A DNA stretch of 64,000 bases from NCBI GenBank assembly GCA_002633025.1, contig NMRB01001262.1, forward strand, positions 143,207 to 207,206, in the 5' to 3' direction. The stretch's first letter is position 1; every line of letters begins with the position of its first letter. This document shows positions 42,886 to 52,634 of this stretch, piece by piece. Under the pieces are notes generated by a model, which made no database searches, was not told where the DNA came from, and saw only the letters and a program-made list of their open reading frames with translations. The DNA comes from Notospermus geniculatus (taxonomy: Eukaryota > Nemertea > Pilidiophora > Heteronemertea > Lineidae). A program made the position numbers and the translations under genes.

Positions 42886-43444
42886 ATCAATGACAATCCG
42901 TGCCCTCAAAAGTAGCGGAGCCTCCATTCCCATCAATATTTTAAAACTCAGAGGTGACAAGCACAAGCACGGTTTCCATTCAACAGCACTAGATGACTCT
43001 CTCAATAAAGTACTGTTGAAGGACCATAAGCCACTCTTTCATGAAATGTTTGTCCTACTTAGCGATTTCAACCCACCAAAATCCCAAATCACTCACGAAG
43101 TGCTTCCTTGCGTGCTTAATTCTGGTCTGCAGATCCCCTTTTCCAGCCTAAGCCGCAGACCATGTGGTACGTCTGTTACCATGGCAACCAGAAAGGCTTC
43201 GTCTAGACAGGAAGCTTGTTACCTTGGAACAAAAGTGAGCGCTCGTTGTGCGATTATCAGACCACGGTATGGCTCCGATCAGAAATGGTAACATGGAAGA
43301 AAAGTCGGCGGTGCTCGAGCAGTAATCGGAGAATATTCTTGAAAGTGAGACTTCTTGCAGGTGGTTTGGGTTCATGAAATATTACCGTCACGCGTCTCTT
43401 GTTAACACCGACGTGGAGATAGGAAACCACATCATTGGGGTTGT
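42886..43444. other. Unassigned region
   Basis: A plus frame of 133 codons (42890-43291) overlaps a shorter minus frame; neither has clear splice sites or recognisable motifs. Confidence 0.3.
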
Positions 43445-43562
43445 CAATGGAGCAGTGGAAATACCGGTGCCTGTCACCTCTGAGGTTGGGGTTCAATCCT
43501 CTCAGACCCTTCTTCATGTGATGGAGAGGGCGACTCCCAGGGTTCTGCCGAGGACTGAACGA
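43445..43562 (+). mobile_element. SINE family C, diverged
   Basis: GGAGCAGTGGAAATACCGG, CACCTCTGAGGTTGGGGTTC (weak B box), GTGATGGAGAGGGCGACTC. The 3' part is replaced by a G-run fragment (about 43565-43630). Confidence 0.6.
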
Positions 43563-43705
43563 GTGGCGGTCGGAAGGGGCCCCCAGAAAAATTTGAAATC
43601 TAGACTTGCTGAAATGCGATTTCCATGCACCTGAGTGTCGAAATAATGAGCTCATTTGGCGTCAAAATGACCCTGATCCACTCTATAGAGCTTGTGCAGC
43701 GTCTC

Positions 43706-43885
43706 ATTATGACGTCACGTTTGACTGGCGGTCAACAACAAAGTGCGCCACGTGCAGATCGCGTCATGGTGGAAGACGCAACACTCCACTTGCGCTGACG
43801 ACAAACTGCACCACGTGGGGCGCCGACGTCATTTGACGTCAGTTTGACCGGCGAGATGGCGGATTTTTTCGTGATGACGTCACCT
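43706..43885. promoter_or_regulatory. CRE and E-box cluster, possible promoter
   Basis: Three full TGACGTCA palindromes (43710, 43834, 43875), a CGACGTCA variant (43823) and two CACGTG E-boxes (43749, 43812) lie within 175 bp. Known binders of such sites are CREB/ATF and bHLH-zip factors. A plus-strand ATG in fair context (GCGAGATGG) is at 43856. Confidence 0.45.
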
Positions 43886-44212
43886 GCACAAGCTCTATTG
43901 CAACATAGGCAGCCCGTCGTTGTCGTTGGTCAGAACGTTGTCAGAAGCCCCCGCCAGGAAGCACATTTGGTGGATGGGAACAGAAAGGAAATTCGGAAGT
44001 GTGCATGGCGGGCATCACTCGTGGCACACTTCGTTAGTTCTGATGGTTGGAAAATACTCTTTTTAGGCCGAATGCCGGTCGGCATTTCTGTGTCCTGGAC
44101 GGGGCCGTCCGGCGCCGACCAGCAGCGGCAGAACCTTGGTTTAGTATCCTGGCTGGAAAGTTTTCTGAAAGCATTTCACATAATGTTATGCAACGACCGA
44201 CTTTTTCTGTAG
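43856..44212 (+). CDS. 118-codon frame downstream of CRE cluster, doubtful
   Basis: Starts MADFFVMTSPAQALLQ at an ATG inside the CRE cluster. No known motif or membrane segment. The 3' end overlaps a diverged 91-bp tandem duplication, which argues against a real C terminus. Confidence 0.2.
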   Translation: MADFFVMTSPAQALLQHRQPVVVVGQNVVRSPRQEAHLVDGNRKEIRKCAWRASLVAHFVSSDGWKILFLGRMPVGISVSWTGPSGADQQRQNLGLVSWLESFLKAFHIMLCNDRLFL

Positions 44213-44350
44213 ACCAAGCCAACTCCCTGGCGTCCAAATAATGCACCTCCAACACAAAAGCTTTTCAAATAACGTTATCCAGCGACTAGCCTTTCTGTTC
44301 ATAGATCAACCCAACCCCCTGGCGTCCAAATACTCCACCGCCAACACAAG
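44160..44350. repeat. Diverged 91-bp tandem duplication
   Basis: CCTGGCGTCCAAATA recurs at 44226 and about 44317 with related flanks (AATAACGTTAT / ATAATGTTATG, TTTTTCTGTAGA / TTTCTGTTCATAGA). Two units. Confidence 0.6.
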
Positions 44351-44647
44351 GAAAATCGACACCGTAACAGGAAGAATGTGTCCATTTCAACTTCTGACTG
44401 TTCATTTCATCTATCATCTGTCCTCATCTGAGGTAATCACACCTTCAGGGTGGGCACGTGATTCACACAGAAAGTAACGTGAATCACCAAATACCCCAAG
44501 CAATCAGGGCTCGGTATGAATTTATCTGCTTGCTGACTTTCAGAATGTTCCATAGCGATACAGTTCATTGTCTTTGAGATTTTTCCAGCTATTAGGCACT
44601 ATAAGCTAGTCCATAAGCACCCAAGATGACAAGGTTGATTGGAGGAA
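44351..44647. other. No recognisable feature
   Basis: No coding or repeat signal seen. Confidence 0.4.
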
Positions 44648-44721
44648 TTGAGGAGCCTTGATAGCCCAGTGGTTATCATATCTGCTTTGCAAACAGCAGG
44701 TCTTGGGTTCGAATCCATAAA
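44648..44721 (+). mobile_element. SINE family A head
   Basis: GAGGAGCCTTGATAGCCCAG, GTGGTTATC, B box GGTTCGAATCC; then cut by the MITE at 44722. Confidence 0.75.
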
Positions 44722-44819
44722 CAGTGTTTCCACCAGAGGGCCATTTTCTTTAATTTCATGGGGTTTTTGTTGATTTTGAAGAAATTAGTACCCTCAAAAA
44801 ATGTCTGGCAGAGACCCTG
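44722..44819. mobile_element. CAG...CTG MITE, fourth copy of the 24.2-kb family, shortened
   Basis: CAGTGTTTCCACCAGAGG to CTGGCAGAGACCCTG, 98 bp, missing the CTAGTACCCTC part of longer copies. Confidence 0.7.
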
Positions 44820-44850
44820 CAAAATCTATGACACCAGTATCAGCATCAGC

Positions 44851-45095
44851 AGAGCCCTGATAGCCGAGTAGTTATCACATCTGCCTAGCAAGCAGCAAGT
44901 CCCGGGTTCGAATCCCGGGCGTTGGGGATCAATCATCCCTCGCTCTTCACGTCCATCGCTTGGGACAGTACGCAATGGAGCCTTGAACCTTTGCAAGGGC
45001 AAGTAAAAGACCCCATCCTTGGTGAGGAACATGAGTAGCTTGAGATGGCCTACATTCCATATGCCCCAGGGCCAATAATGCTTTGGTTCAAGTTC
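44851..45095 (+). mobile_element. SINE family A, near full length
   Basis: AGAGCCCTGATAGCCGAGTA, B box GGTTCGAATCC, CTCTTCACGTCCATCGCTTG, GGGCAAGTAAAAGACCCC and GGCCAATAATGCTTTGGTTC. It merges into family C at about 45095. Confidence 0.8.
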
Positions 45096-45475
45096 GATCC
45101 CTGTTCGAACCCGGTCTTTATGTGATAGGGAGGGCGACTCTGACAACGCAGGCTTTCTTCAACTACTCCAGTTTTGTCCTGCAGAATATCGTTCATACTT
45201 TGGCGACTGACGTGCAATCAAAATCTGGACGCCGACTTCGTGGAGTTGATTCATAGTCCAGCATACTTCAGCGAAGGTGATGCGTAATTGTCTCGCGATT
45301 GGACGCCGACCAAATCGTGCAACGGGGTCGGCGTCAAACGCAAGGTCACGCGTCAGTCGCCGGCGATTGTTGTGTGTTGAAGTATGAACTAGGCTTATGA
45401 CATTCGCCTAATATTGTCTACAGTTAATAATGCCACATTGGGTACTTTCAGTTCAATATTTTAACAAACACAAGA
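45096..45475 (+). mobile_element. SINE family C split by a small foldback
   Basis: TCGATCCCTGTTCGAACCCG, GTGATAGGGAGGGCGACTC and CTACTCCAGTTTTGTCCTGC lie left; TATTGTCTACAGTTAATAAT and TTCAGTTCAATATTTTAA lie right. Between them is 45191-45389, ends GTTCATACTT and AAGTATGAAC, with GGCGACTGACG and CGTCAGTCGCC inverted inside. Confidence 0.6.
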
Positions 45476-46160
45476 AGAAGCTTTTAAATTCTGGTGCGTT
45501 GTGCACAAAAGTTTGCATCACAATTCCAAAATGTCAAAATGTGAAATTCCACCACACACGGAATTGGGAGTTTATAGTTTTTACATATCAGCTGACGTCC
45601 ACAAAGGGTTAACACTAATAGTGACATGCCATAAAAAGTGACACGAATTTCCCCAAATCATTCCTATTCCAAATGTAACTCACTCCAGACCCACCAAGTC
45701 CCGACACCCATTTATAAACAGATAATCAATTTCCTATTAATATGTAACCATGGTAACGATAAACCCCAGAGGTTGCCACGGTGATGGCGTGCATCTATTC
45801 ATGGATGACCTGAGATGCTGAAGTATCTTCCTATCTATGAGAAGATAAGGGCAACCAATATATGAATCCTTTTTATATCTTTAAGGCAGACAATTTTTCC
45901 CGACTGGCTACGGTATCTCAGATATGAGGAATCCAATAATGCGTCTTGTTTTAAAGGGTACGCATAGCATAAAGGGAACCTATTACAATCTATCTGCCCC
46001 TGCTTACGATGTCAGGCAGTAAAAATGTTACTTATTTTTCAATACAGCTGAATCCAGGGTGAAACATGCCTACATCATTGTTGACAAAAAAAGAAAATTC
46101 TCCCCGGTGACAAGTAACAGAGAATGAACTATACTGTAGTAACTGAGTCATTTTGGACAC
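45476..46160. other. No recognisable feature
   Basis: AT-rich non-repetitive sequence without coding signals. Confidence 0.4.
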
Positions 46161-46930
46161 ACCAATGTTCAGAGAAGGTGAACCACGACTGCGCTACACA
46201 CCAATGTTCAGAGAAGGTGAATCATGACTGCTACACACCAATGTTCACAGAAGGTGAATCATGACTGCTACACACCAATGTTCAGGAAAAGTGAGTCACG
46301 ACTGCTACACAGCAATGTTCATGGAAAGTGAGTCACGACTGCTACACAACAATGTTCAGGAAAAGTGAGTCATGACTGCTACACAGCAATGTTCAGGAAA
46401 AGTGAGTCACGACTGCTACACAGCAATGTTCAGGAAAAGTGAGTCACGACTGCTACACAGCAATGTTCAGGAAAAGTGAGTCACGACTGCTACACAGCAA
46501 CGTTCAGGAAAAGTGAGTCATGACTGCTACACAGCGATGTTCAGGGAAAGTGAGTCACGACTGCTACACAGCAATGTTTAGAAAGGGAGAGCCATGACTG
46601 CTACACAACAATATTCAGGGAAAGTGAGTCACGGCTGCTGCAAAGCAATGTTCACGGAAAGTGAGTCAAGACTGCTACACAGCAATGTTTAGAAAAGGAG
46701 AGCCATAACTGCTACACAGCAAAGTTCAGGAAAAGTGAGTCACTTCTACTACAAACCAATGTTCACAGGGCAAGTGAGGCATTGCTGCTACAAACCAATG
46801 TTCACGGAAAGCGACAGAAGGCTAGTGACTACTATTGCAGACCAATGTTCAGAGATTATGAGCCATGACCACTCTGCACAAATGTCCAGAAATGGTGAGT
46901 CAGTAACACTTATTCTCATTACTGCTACAC
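46161..46930. repeat. 37-bp minisatellite, about 21 units
   Basis: Units close to GCTACACAGCAATGTTCAGG then AAAAGTGAGTCACGACT. The centre (46270-46560) is very regular; both ends are degenerate and the last units are longer. TGAGTCA, an AP-1-like word, occurs in most units. Confidence 0.9.
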
Positions 46931-46934
46931 ATTA

Positions 46935-47138
46935 GTGTTCCAAGCTGGGAACACAAAGGTTGAATGCCAGCTTATGCCTCCCAGAATGGACCAATTCGAA
47001 GTCTCCCCAGAAGAATGTTTGGAGATGGTTAAAAGGGTTTCGGCGATGAGACTACCGCCAGACAATTCGATCAGCAACAGGAAGAAGCTTGTCTCCTCCA
47101 CGCTATGTGAATTGTCACAATCTAATATCCGTAAATGA
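46935..47138 (+). CDS. Possible exon after the minisatellite, doubtful
   Basis: Frame ending in TGA reads NTKVECQLMPPRMDQFEVS then EECLEMVKRVSAMRLPP with a charged C terminus. Codon texture is gene-like, but the start would lie in or next to the array and no clear acceptor was found. No family is recognised. Confidence 0.25.
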   Translation: MFQAGNTKVECQLMPPRMDQFEVSPEECLEMVKRVSAMRLPPDNSISNRKKLVSSTLCELSQSNIRK

Positions 47139-47451
47139 GTCGAGCCAAGCATATCGAGGAAACGCTAGTTGTTGGAGATACTGAATCAACACACCTCCAA
47201 GACAGGAGAGCGTTGCCAGACAAACCATCGGAGGTTTCTAATGAAGATGGGTATTGACCCCACTTCGGTATGCGGCGCCAGAGAGCACTGGAGCCCTAAG
47301 GGCTACAGTATGACAAAGTCTCAACAAGTCAGTCAACACTTTCAAGTTCGAAGTGATAAAGATGTTTGTGTTAAAGGAGGGACAGGGACTCAACAGGGGT
47401 TTTAAGTGGAGGATGCATATTGACCCTTTTTTTTGCAGACAGTACTTGAAC
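47139..47451. other. No recognisable feature
   Basis: A 78-codon frame is present but unsupported. Confidence 0.35.
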
Positions 47452-47628
47452 CCTAAAGGCTCGTTCCCACCACAGGGGGTTCCGCCTCGGTTTGCAGCGA
47501 GCAGGGCGGTTTTCACATGATTTTTGGATAATTATCACGCTAAATCTTGGGCAAAAACATTGAAGGACTCTCCAAAACTTCAGAAAACCGCATCACTCAC
47601 TGCAACCTGAGGTAGGAACAGGACTTTA
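47452..47628. mobile_element. Possible MITE with CCTAAAGGCTCGTTCC ends
   Basis: CCTAAAGGCTCGTTCCCACC on the left and GGTAGGAACAGGACTTTAGG on the right are inverted with four mismatches over 20 bp. The interior has no frame. Ends and duplication uncertain. Confidence 0.45.
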
Positions 47629-47845
47629 GGCCCTCAATGCAAGAAGTTTCTACCCCCAAGAAATATTTGAATGCAGCGACATATGAAAGCCGTTTCAAAA
47701 CTGTTACCTGATCCGTACCCCACTTAGGCCACATTACTTGGTCAGTGTGGGATCTTTGGGAACTTCAAGATAGCCCGAGACACCTCCAAGATGAGCGATG
47801 TTCATTTGTTAGGGCTTATAAAAGGAGTGAATCTGATTGAGTAAA

Positions 47846-48190
47846 ATCAGGGCCAAAGCCTAGCATTAATGGATCTTTAGTACAGAAGAGGCCATCACAA
47901 GCTACTCATGTTCCTCACTTGGATGAGGTCTTTTACTTGCCCTTGCAAAGGCACAAGGTACAAGGCACCACGGCTTGACTGTCCAATGCAACGGAGATAA
48001 AGGGTCAAGGATGATTAATCTCATAGGGCCTAGGCTGGATTTTGACCTGGCTTACTGTCCCACCACGGCTTACTGTCCATGCGACAAACCTGACGAGCCA
48101 GAGATGATAAATCCCATATGGCCCAGGTTTCAAACCTGAGACCTGCTGCTTGCTAAGCAGATATGATAACAACAAGGCTACATGTATCAG
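47846..48190 (-). mobile_element. SINE family A with internal duplication
   Basis: On the minus strand the head (AGCCTTGTTGTTATC, CTTAGCAAGCAG, B box-like GGTTTGAAACC) and body are present, but the GGACAGTAAGCCGTGGT segment and the CATATGGG/CTCATAGGG segment each occur twice, as if two SINEs recombined. Confidence 0.7.
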
Positions 48191-48261
48191 GGTCAACCCA
48201 TGCCAATACAATGTCATGACAAGTCAGGAATGGTTTTCATATGCTGAGGGCATCAACAATA

Positions 48262-48348
48262 GTAAAAGTAAAGGCGTCTCCAAATTTCACAAATTTTTGA
48301 TCCCAACCGGGGTCTTCCTCAGCCACTTTCCTAGTAGAGATCCCAGAA
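48262..48348. repeat. Hammerhead-like motif, single arm
   Basis: CCAAATTTCACAAATTTTTG then ATCCCAACCGGGGTCTTCCT: the left arm of the foldback family at 2.4 and 6.6 kb (motif on the minus strand). No right arm is present. Confidence 0.6.
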
Positions 48349-48691
48349 ATGCATCAACACCGTAAAAGTCCCCCAAGGTTAAATTCTCAAGCCTACACTG
48401 AGGGATGCTGGACATCAAAGTCCCCTCCCTCTCTCATTCAGATCATGCCCACAGGAAGCTCTGTATCAAAGGATAGCTTCCAGGAAGAGTTCACATAAAA
48501 AGACTTACAACGCTGTTTACATACCGTGTTAGTGTCTTTTAACGGCATCTGTAAAGAATAAAGGGGAAAGGAATGAATATATGTAAATTTCATCTACTTC
48601 AAGAAATAGGTACTTGTTGGAAAACCTTCAGGGTCTTTTTACACAAAAATGCTGTAATGAAAGCTGAAAGGCAGTAAAATCGGCCCTTATC
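48349..48691. other. No recognisable feature
   Basis: No repeat or coding signal seen. Confidence 0.35.
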
Positions 48692-48945
48692 TCATAGGCA
48701 GTTCGCAATTATGCGAGTGATGAAAACTTTTGCGTTTCTGCTGAAGAGAGCCTCTTTCCTAATGCTGATGTCAGGTCGACCTTGCGACGGCACAAACAGG
48801 TGCAGACTGACTTTTCTGGATCCTTTGCGTCTGAGCCAAGACCGTGCAGAACAAATCAGTTGCCGATAAAGTGTGACAGGACTGCAGTTGCAGTGCAGAC
48901 AATCGTAGTACAACCTGACATCATGGCTGTCGCTGGGCACTGAAC
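48692..48945 (-). CDS. Possible terminal exon, unknown product
   Basis: On the minus strand an acceptor (GGGATTTCAG) precedes a frame of 84 codons to TGA, reading SVPSDSHDVRLYYDCLHCNC, then a basic stretch with ARSWLRRKGSRKVSLHLFV and ending IIANCL. Codon third positions vary as in genes. Cysteines C-x2-C-x-C near the start. No family recognised. A second minus frame overlaps (48856-49038) but is less convincing. Confidence 0.35.
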
Positions 48946-49258
48946 CTGAAATCCCAACTCCTGACAAATGCGAGCATTTCTACAACATTCTATTATTTTG
49001 TCAGACAGGTGTAAGCCATTCACATCCAGGATGATCAAGGTGTTAATTCACCCTGGTGACAAAATTCACCCTGGTGACAATTCCTGTCACAGATTAGTTG
49101 GCAGTTTTGACCTTCAGTTCAGAATTATCACATCCAGCTCTGAACTGTGCGTGAAAGTAGCACCTAATAGGGGTGTCCCACTGGTGAATTCTGGTCTGCG
49201 ACAAGGGACGAATGAAAAATCGTGTAGCTTCTTGTAACAGTTCTTAGACTGCGGTCTA
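48946..49258. other. Mostly unassigned; short direct repeat
   Basis: TTCACCCTGGTGACAA occurs twice at about 49048 and 49066. Nothing else was recognised. Confidence 0.4.
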
Positions 49259-49607
49259 GAACCTTGAACAGGGCCGGCCTGGAGGTGATTTTGGCAGAAC
49301 CCTGGTGTGCTGCTAGCTTAAGAACTTGAGCAGAACCTTGAACAGGGCCAACCTGGAGGTGATTTTGGCAGAACCCTGGTGTGTTGCTGGCTTAAGATCT
49401 TGAACAGAACCTTGAACAGGGCCAACCTGGAGATGATTTTGGCAGATCCCTAGTGTGCTGCTGGCTTAAGAACTTGAGCAGAACCTTGATAACGGCGGAC
49501 CGGGAGGTGTATTCTGGCAGAACCGTAGTGTGCTGCTGGCTTAAGAACTTGAACAGAACCTTGAACAGGGCTGACCTGGAGGTGATTTTGGCAGAAGGCC
49601 TGCCTGC
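49259..49607. repeat. 74-bp minisatellite, five units
   Basis: ACCTTGA recurs at 49261, 49335, 49409, 49483 and 49558. Units contain ACCTGGAGGTGATTTTGGCA, GTGTGCTGCTGGCTTAAGAA and CTTGAACAGA. Confidence 0.9.
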
Positions 49608-50028
49608 TCCAAAACAAGGACTCTTTCATCACAAAATGATCACGGTGATCCGAGACCCAAAGACAGCAAATTCATTCGTATCATATATCAGACAGTTGTC
49701 ACAGCTCTGGCGCCAAGGGCTGGCCACATCTGGTTCAACACCTTTATCCTGAGAGATCCAATAAATCAAGACTTCTAACAGGGACATGCTCCTCAGGGCT
49801 GCAACACCGTACTGGTTCTGACACGCCAATAGAAACAATCAATGCGGAAGGTTTTTTTTTGTTCAACGTCACTTGATATAGCTGACTGTTTAGGAGGTGT
49901 TGATCTGATAAACCGAGGAAATGGCTCAGCGAGGTGATTGGTTTTGTTTTGCAGAAATTTAAATCAAGCACTTAGAAAGTTTTTGCCCCAAATTTAAAGA
50001 ATTACGTTCAAGGAAGTCAAAGACTGCC
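49608..50028. other. No recognisable feature
   Basis: No gene or repeat seen. Confidence 0.4.
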
Positions 50029-50172
50029 TAATGCCCGCTGTACACGATCAAATTTTTCATCCAAGTTTATGAATATCCTCAGTAAAGGCCTGCACACGGG
50101 TTTATACACTGAAGTGCCAATAGGCCCGGAATCTGAATTTCCAAAAAATTTGACCGTGTACAGTGGGCATAA
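50029..50172. mobile_element. PIF/Harbinger-like MITE, 138 bp, TAA duplication
   Basis: The element is 50032-50169, TGCCCGCTGTACACG and CGTGTACAGTGGGCA ends (one mismatch), flanked by TAA. The inverted ends extend further through ATCAAATTTTT with one mismatch. Confidence 0.8.
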
Positions 50173-50287
50173 TACTTCTTCCGCATTCACAACTAATCAA
50201 GCCATCATCCAGTGTCCTAGCTAGACTTTGGTTTCATACGCCAAGCCCTCTTCTTGGGAATTCCAATTCCTTATAAAACCTCCCTCA

Positions 50288-50452
50288 TTGAGTCTTTTAC
50301 TTGCCCTTGCAAAGGTAAAAGGTGCAAGGCACCATGGCTTACTGTCCAATGTGACGAACGTATAGAGCCAGGGATGATTAGTCCCCATATGGGCCACGCT
50401 GCATTCGAACCTGGGACCTGCCACTTGCTAAGTACTGGCCTATCAGGATCAG
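50288..50452 (-). mobile_element. SINE family A, partial
   Basis: On the minus strand: head fragment CTTAGCAAGTGGCAGGTCCC, B box GGTTCGAATGC, CCCATATGGGG-like and body to CAAGTAAAAGACTC. Tail missing. Confidence 0.7.
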
Positions 50453-50592
50453 AGGAAGATCCAGGATTTGGGAAGAGGGGCGCACTGTGCTAGGAACATT
50501 GAAATCTGCGGTGAATTTCTACGATTTCACGGTCGATTTTACAGATTTGTTGGCCAAAAGTGGCGTGCACCCCCCTTGGATCCATGCCTTAG
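50453..50592. mobile_element. hAT-like G-run element, diverged
   Basis: GAAGATCCAGGATTTGGGAA and CACCCCCCTTGGATCCATGC are inverted-type ends with internal GGTCGATTTTACAGATTTG. Same group as 35812-35987; target duplication not seen. Confidence 0.5.
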
Positions 50593-50760
50593 GATGCCTC
50601 AAAATCGAACAGGTTGTAGAGAGCCAAGCTATGCCATGCAAGCTGCAGCAATAACTTCTATGACTTTGACACCGAGTTGGTAACAAGCCACTCATAAGAT
50701 GAGCAAAAGCCTCCAACAAGATGAAGCTACCCCCGCCTTTCTCGGCACTTTGGGATCACC
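50593..50760. other. No recognisable feature
   Basis: Short unassigned stretch. Confidence 0.4.
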
Positions 50761-51161
50761 TAAAGCCTAGCGTACATCGGCCTTGCGATTGGAAGCAACT
50801 GAACGCAACAGTCGCTATTGATGTACACGTTCTGCGCAGATCGGTTACGACAGGTCATTGCGGCAACAAGTGGCACAATCCAGTCTTCAATCTGGAGCGC
50901 GCACATCAGACAGGCAACGGTAGCACGCGTACATCGGAAGCAACTGAAGACAACTAGAAGCAACTGTTGGCACCGAATAGAACATAAGCAACTTGTTGGA
51001 ACTAGCAGCAACAGTCGACACTAGCGTTGCCGGTGCACGTACATCGGCCTGTTTGTGCATCTGATCAGTTGCTGCTGGTTCCAGGTAGTCGCCAACCGTT
51101 GCCGGAAACGCCACTGCCGGTAGTTGCTTCCAGTCACAAGGCCGATGTACGCTAGGCTTTA
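50761..51161. mobile_element. TA-flanked inverted-repeat element, 397 bp
   Basis: The element is 50763-51159, ends AAGCCTAGCGTACATCGGCC and its complement, flanked by TA. Words GTACATCGG, AAGCAACTG and CAACAGTCG recur inside in both orientations. A second element with the same layout lies at 60538-60895. Confidence 0.75.
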
Positions 51162-51856
51162 TTCCCAACTTCAGCAAGGAAAGGGACAGCAGTACTTCAC
51201 ACAATCCCATCAGGATTGATTTCCATTATCACTTCGCGACCGAAGACCACTAAACGAGACAACAACGATGCCGATTGATAAGACCTCCCGAAGGTCACCG
51301 CAGCAGCCGATAATCTTTCCTGGCCTACTCCGCCGATTTCTTCACAAATATGTCTACCCGTATCAAGTTTCTAAATTAAGAGACCAGAACGTCTATCTTA
51401 TCTTGGGGAAGAACTTGCCTCCTTCGCGAAAGGTTTAATTAGCCCATTTCCACTCTTCTATATAAGATAGATATCTGTGGGACATTCGCGGATGAAGACC
51501 TCATGAAGTTCGCGAAGATGATATTTCGGCAACTTAAGGATTAGCCTCAGTGATCTGTCGCCATCTTGACCAAGATCTGAAACAGTTCCGCCTATTCTTC
51601 AATTGTACTCGACGTGGCGTCGATTTGCCAAAGTAATTATCAATGGTCTCAACAAGTCTGCTTATCACCGCCGTGTTGATTTTGATGGGGGAAAGAAGCT
51701 TACGAATAGTTCGTCCTGGTTCGGGTAAATCTCCGCATAATCTTGTTCAGCTTGGCGACGGATGCAGGGATATTGCACAACAAGCTTATTACCCATCCAA
51801 TAGGGAGTTGCAGCCAAAGTTTGTTGATTTCAACCCTAGTGGTAAAAGTACAGAAG
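51162..51856. other. No recognisable feature
   Basis: No coding or repeat signal on either strand beyond short chance frames. Confidence 0.4.
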
Positions 51857-52150
51857 ACCCTCTTCCCACCTGGTTTCCCTTCCAACTGGTTTAAATTGAC
51901 CCTCTTCCCACCAGGTTTCCGTTCCAACGGGTTGAAATTGACCCTCTCCCACCTGGTTTCCTTTCCAACGGGTTTAAATTGACCCTCTTCCCACCTGGTT
52001 TCCATTCCAATGGGTTTAAATTGACCCTCTTCCCACCTGGTTTCCCTTCCAACGGGTTTAAATTGACCCTCTTCCCACCTGGTTTCCCTTCCAATGGGTT
52101 GAAATTGACCCTCTTCCCACCTGGTTTCCCTTCCAACGGGTTGAAATTGA
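51857..52150. repeat. 42-bp minisatellite, about seven units
   Basis: Units TTGACCCTCTTCCCACCTGG then TTTCCCTTCCAACGGGTTTAAA. Because 42 is a multiple of three, several frames stay open on both strands, producing artificial frames up to 152 codons. One unit near 51945 is a base short, which shifts the frame. Confidence 0.9.
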
Positions 52151-52185
52151 CACTGCATACTTTAACTCCAGGGATTTTGACTTAA

Positions 52186-52262
52186 AAATGCCTGAAGAAG
52201 CCCCTGATGTGGGTCGAAAATTTGCAAGTATCGGAGATGACTTGGATTATATTGTTTTGCAT
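52186..52262 (+). repeat. Hammerhead-like motif, single arm
   Basis: GCCTGAAGAAG, a short stem and GGGTCGAAAATTTGC, then GATGACTTGGATTATAT: the right arm of the foldback family, directly after the 42-bp array. No left arm. Confidence 0.55.
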
Positions 52263-52478
52263 ACTTTAACCCCTTACCAAGCTAATGCCATTTTTCTAAA
52301 GTCAGCGGGCGATATCACAAGTGAACTAATCGCCATCGATCTTCTCACCAGCCACCGCAGATTTGGCGATATACGTTTTGGGATTGTTTTATATAATGGT
52401 CGACCATCGCTGGTGAGATTACACGCATTGCTGTCCGGGGCACACCTGGTAACAGCCGATTTTGCTCGATAGTGAGCA
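52263..52478. other. No recognisable feature
   Basis: A 94-codon plus frame starts in the motif arm and runs through here; no supporting signal. Confidence 0.35.
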
Positions 52479-52596
52479 GGGCCTATATTCATATAACCTT
52501 GCTTGCTTAGTTGGTTGCTAGTTGTGTACATTGGCCTGTAAAAACTGGGCATTTTAGCAGGTAACTAAGCCTAGCAAGATTTTATGAATATGGGCT
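52479..52596. repeat. Foldback MITE with GGGCCTATATTCAT ends
   Basis: Arms GGGCCTATATTCATATAACC... and ...TTTTATGAATATGGGCTC are inverted with mismatches. Ends resemble those at 35566-35693. Confidence 0.65.
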
Positions 52597-52634
52597 CAGA
52601 CTGCTTGCGATATCACCTGGGGTGCTGCTGGGGC

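Noticed and set aside
51700-52158. 152-codon minus-strand frame with 14-residue repeats
   Set aside because: It is the translation of the 42-bp minisatellite, and other frames on both strands are open for the same reason.
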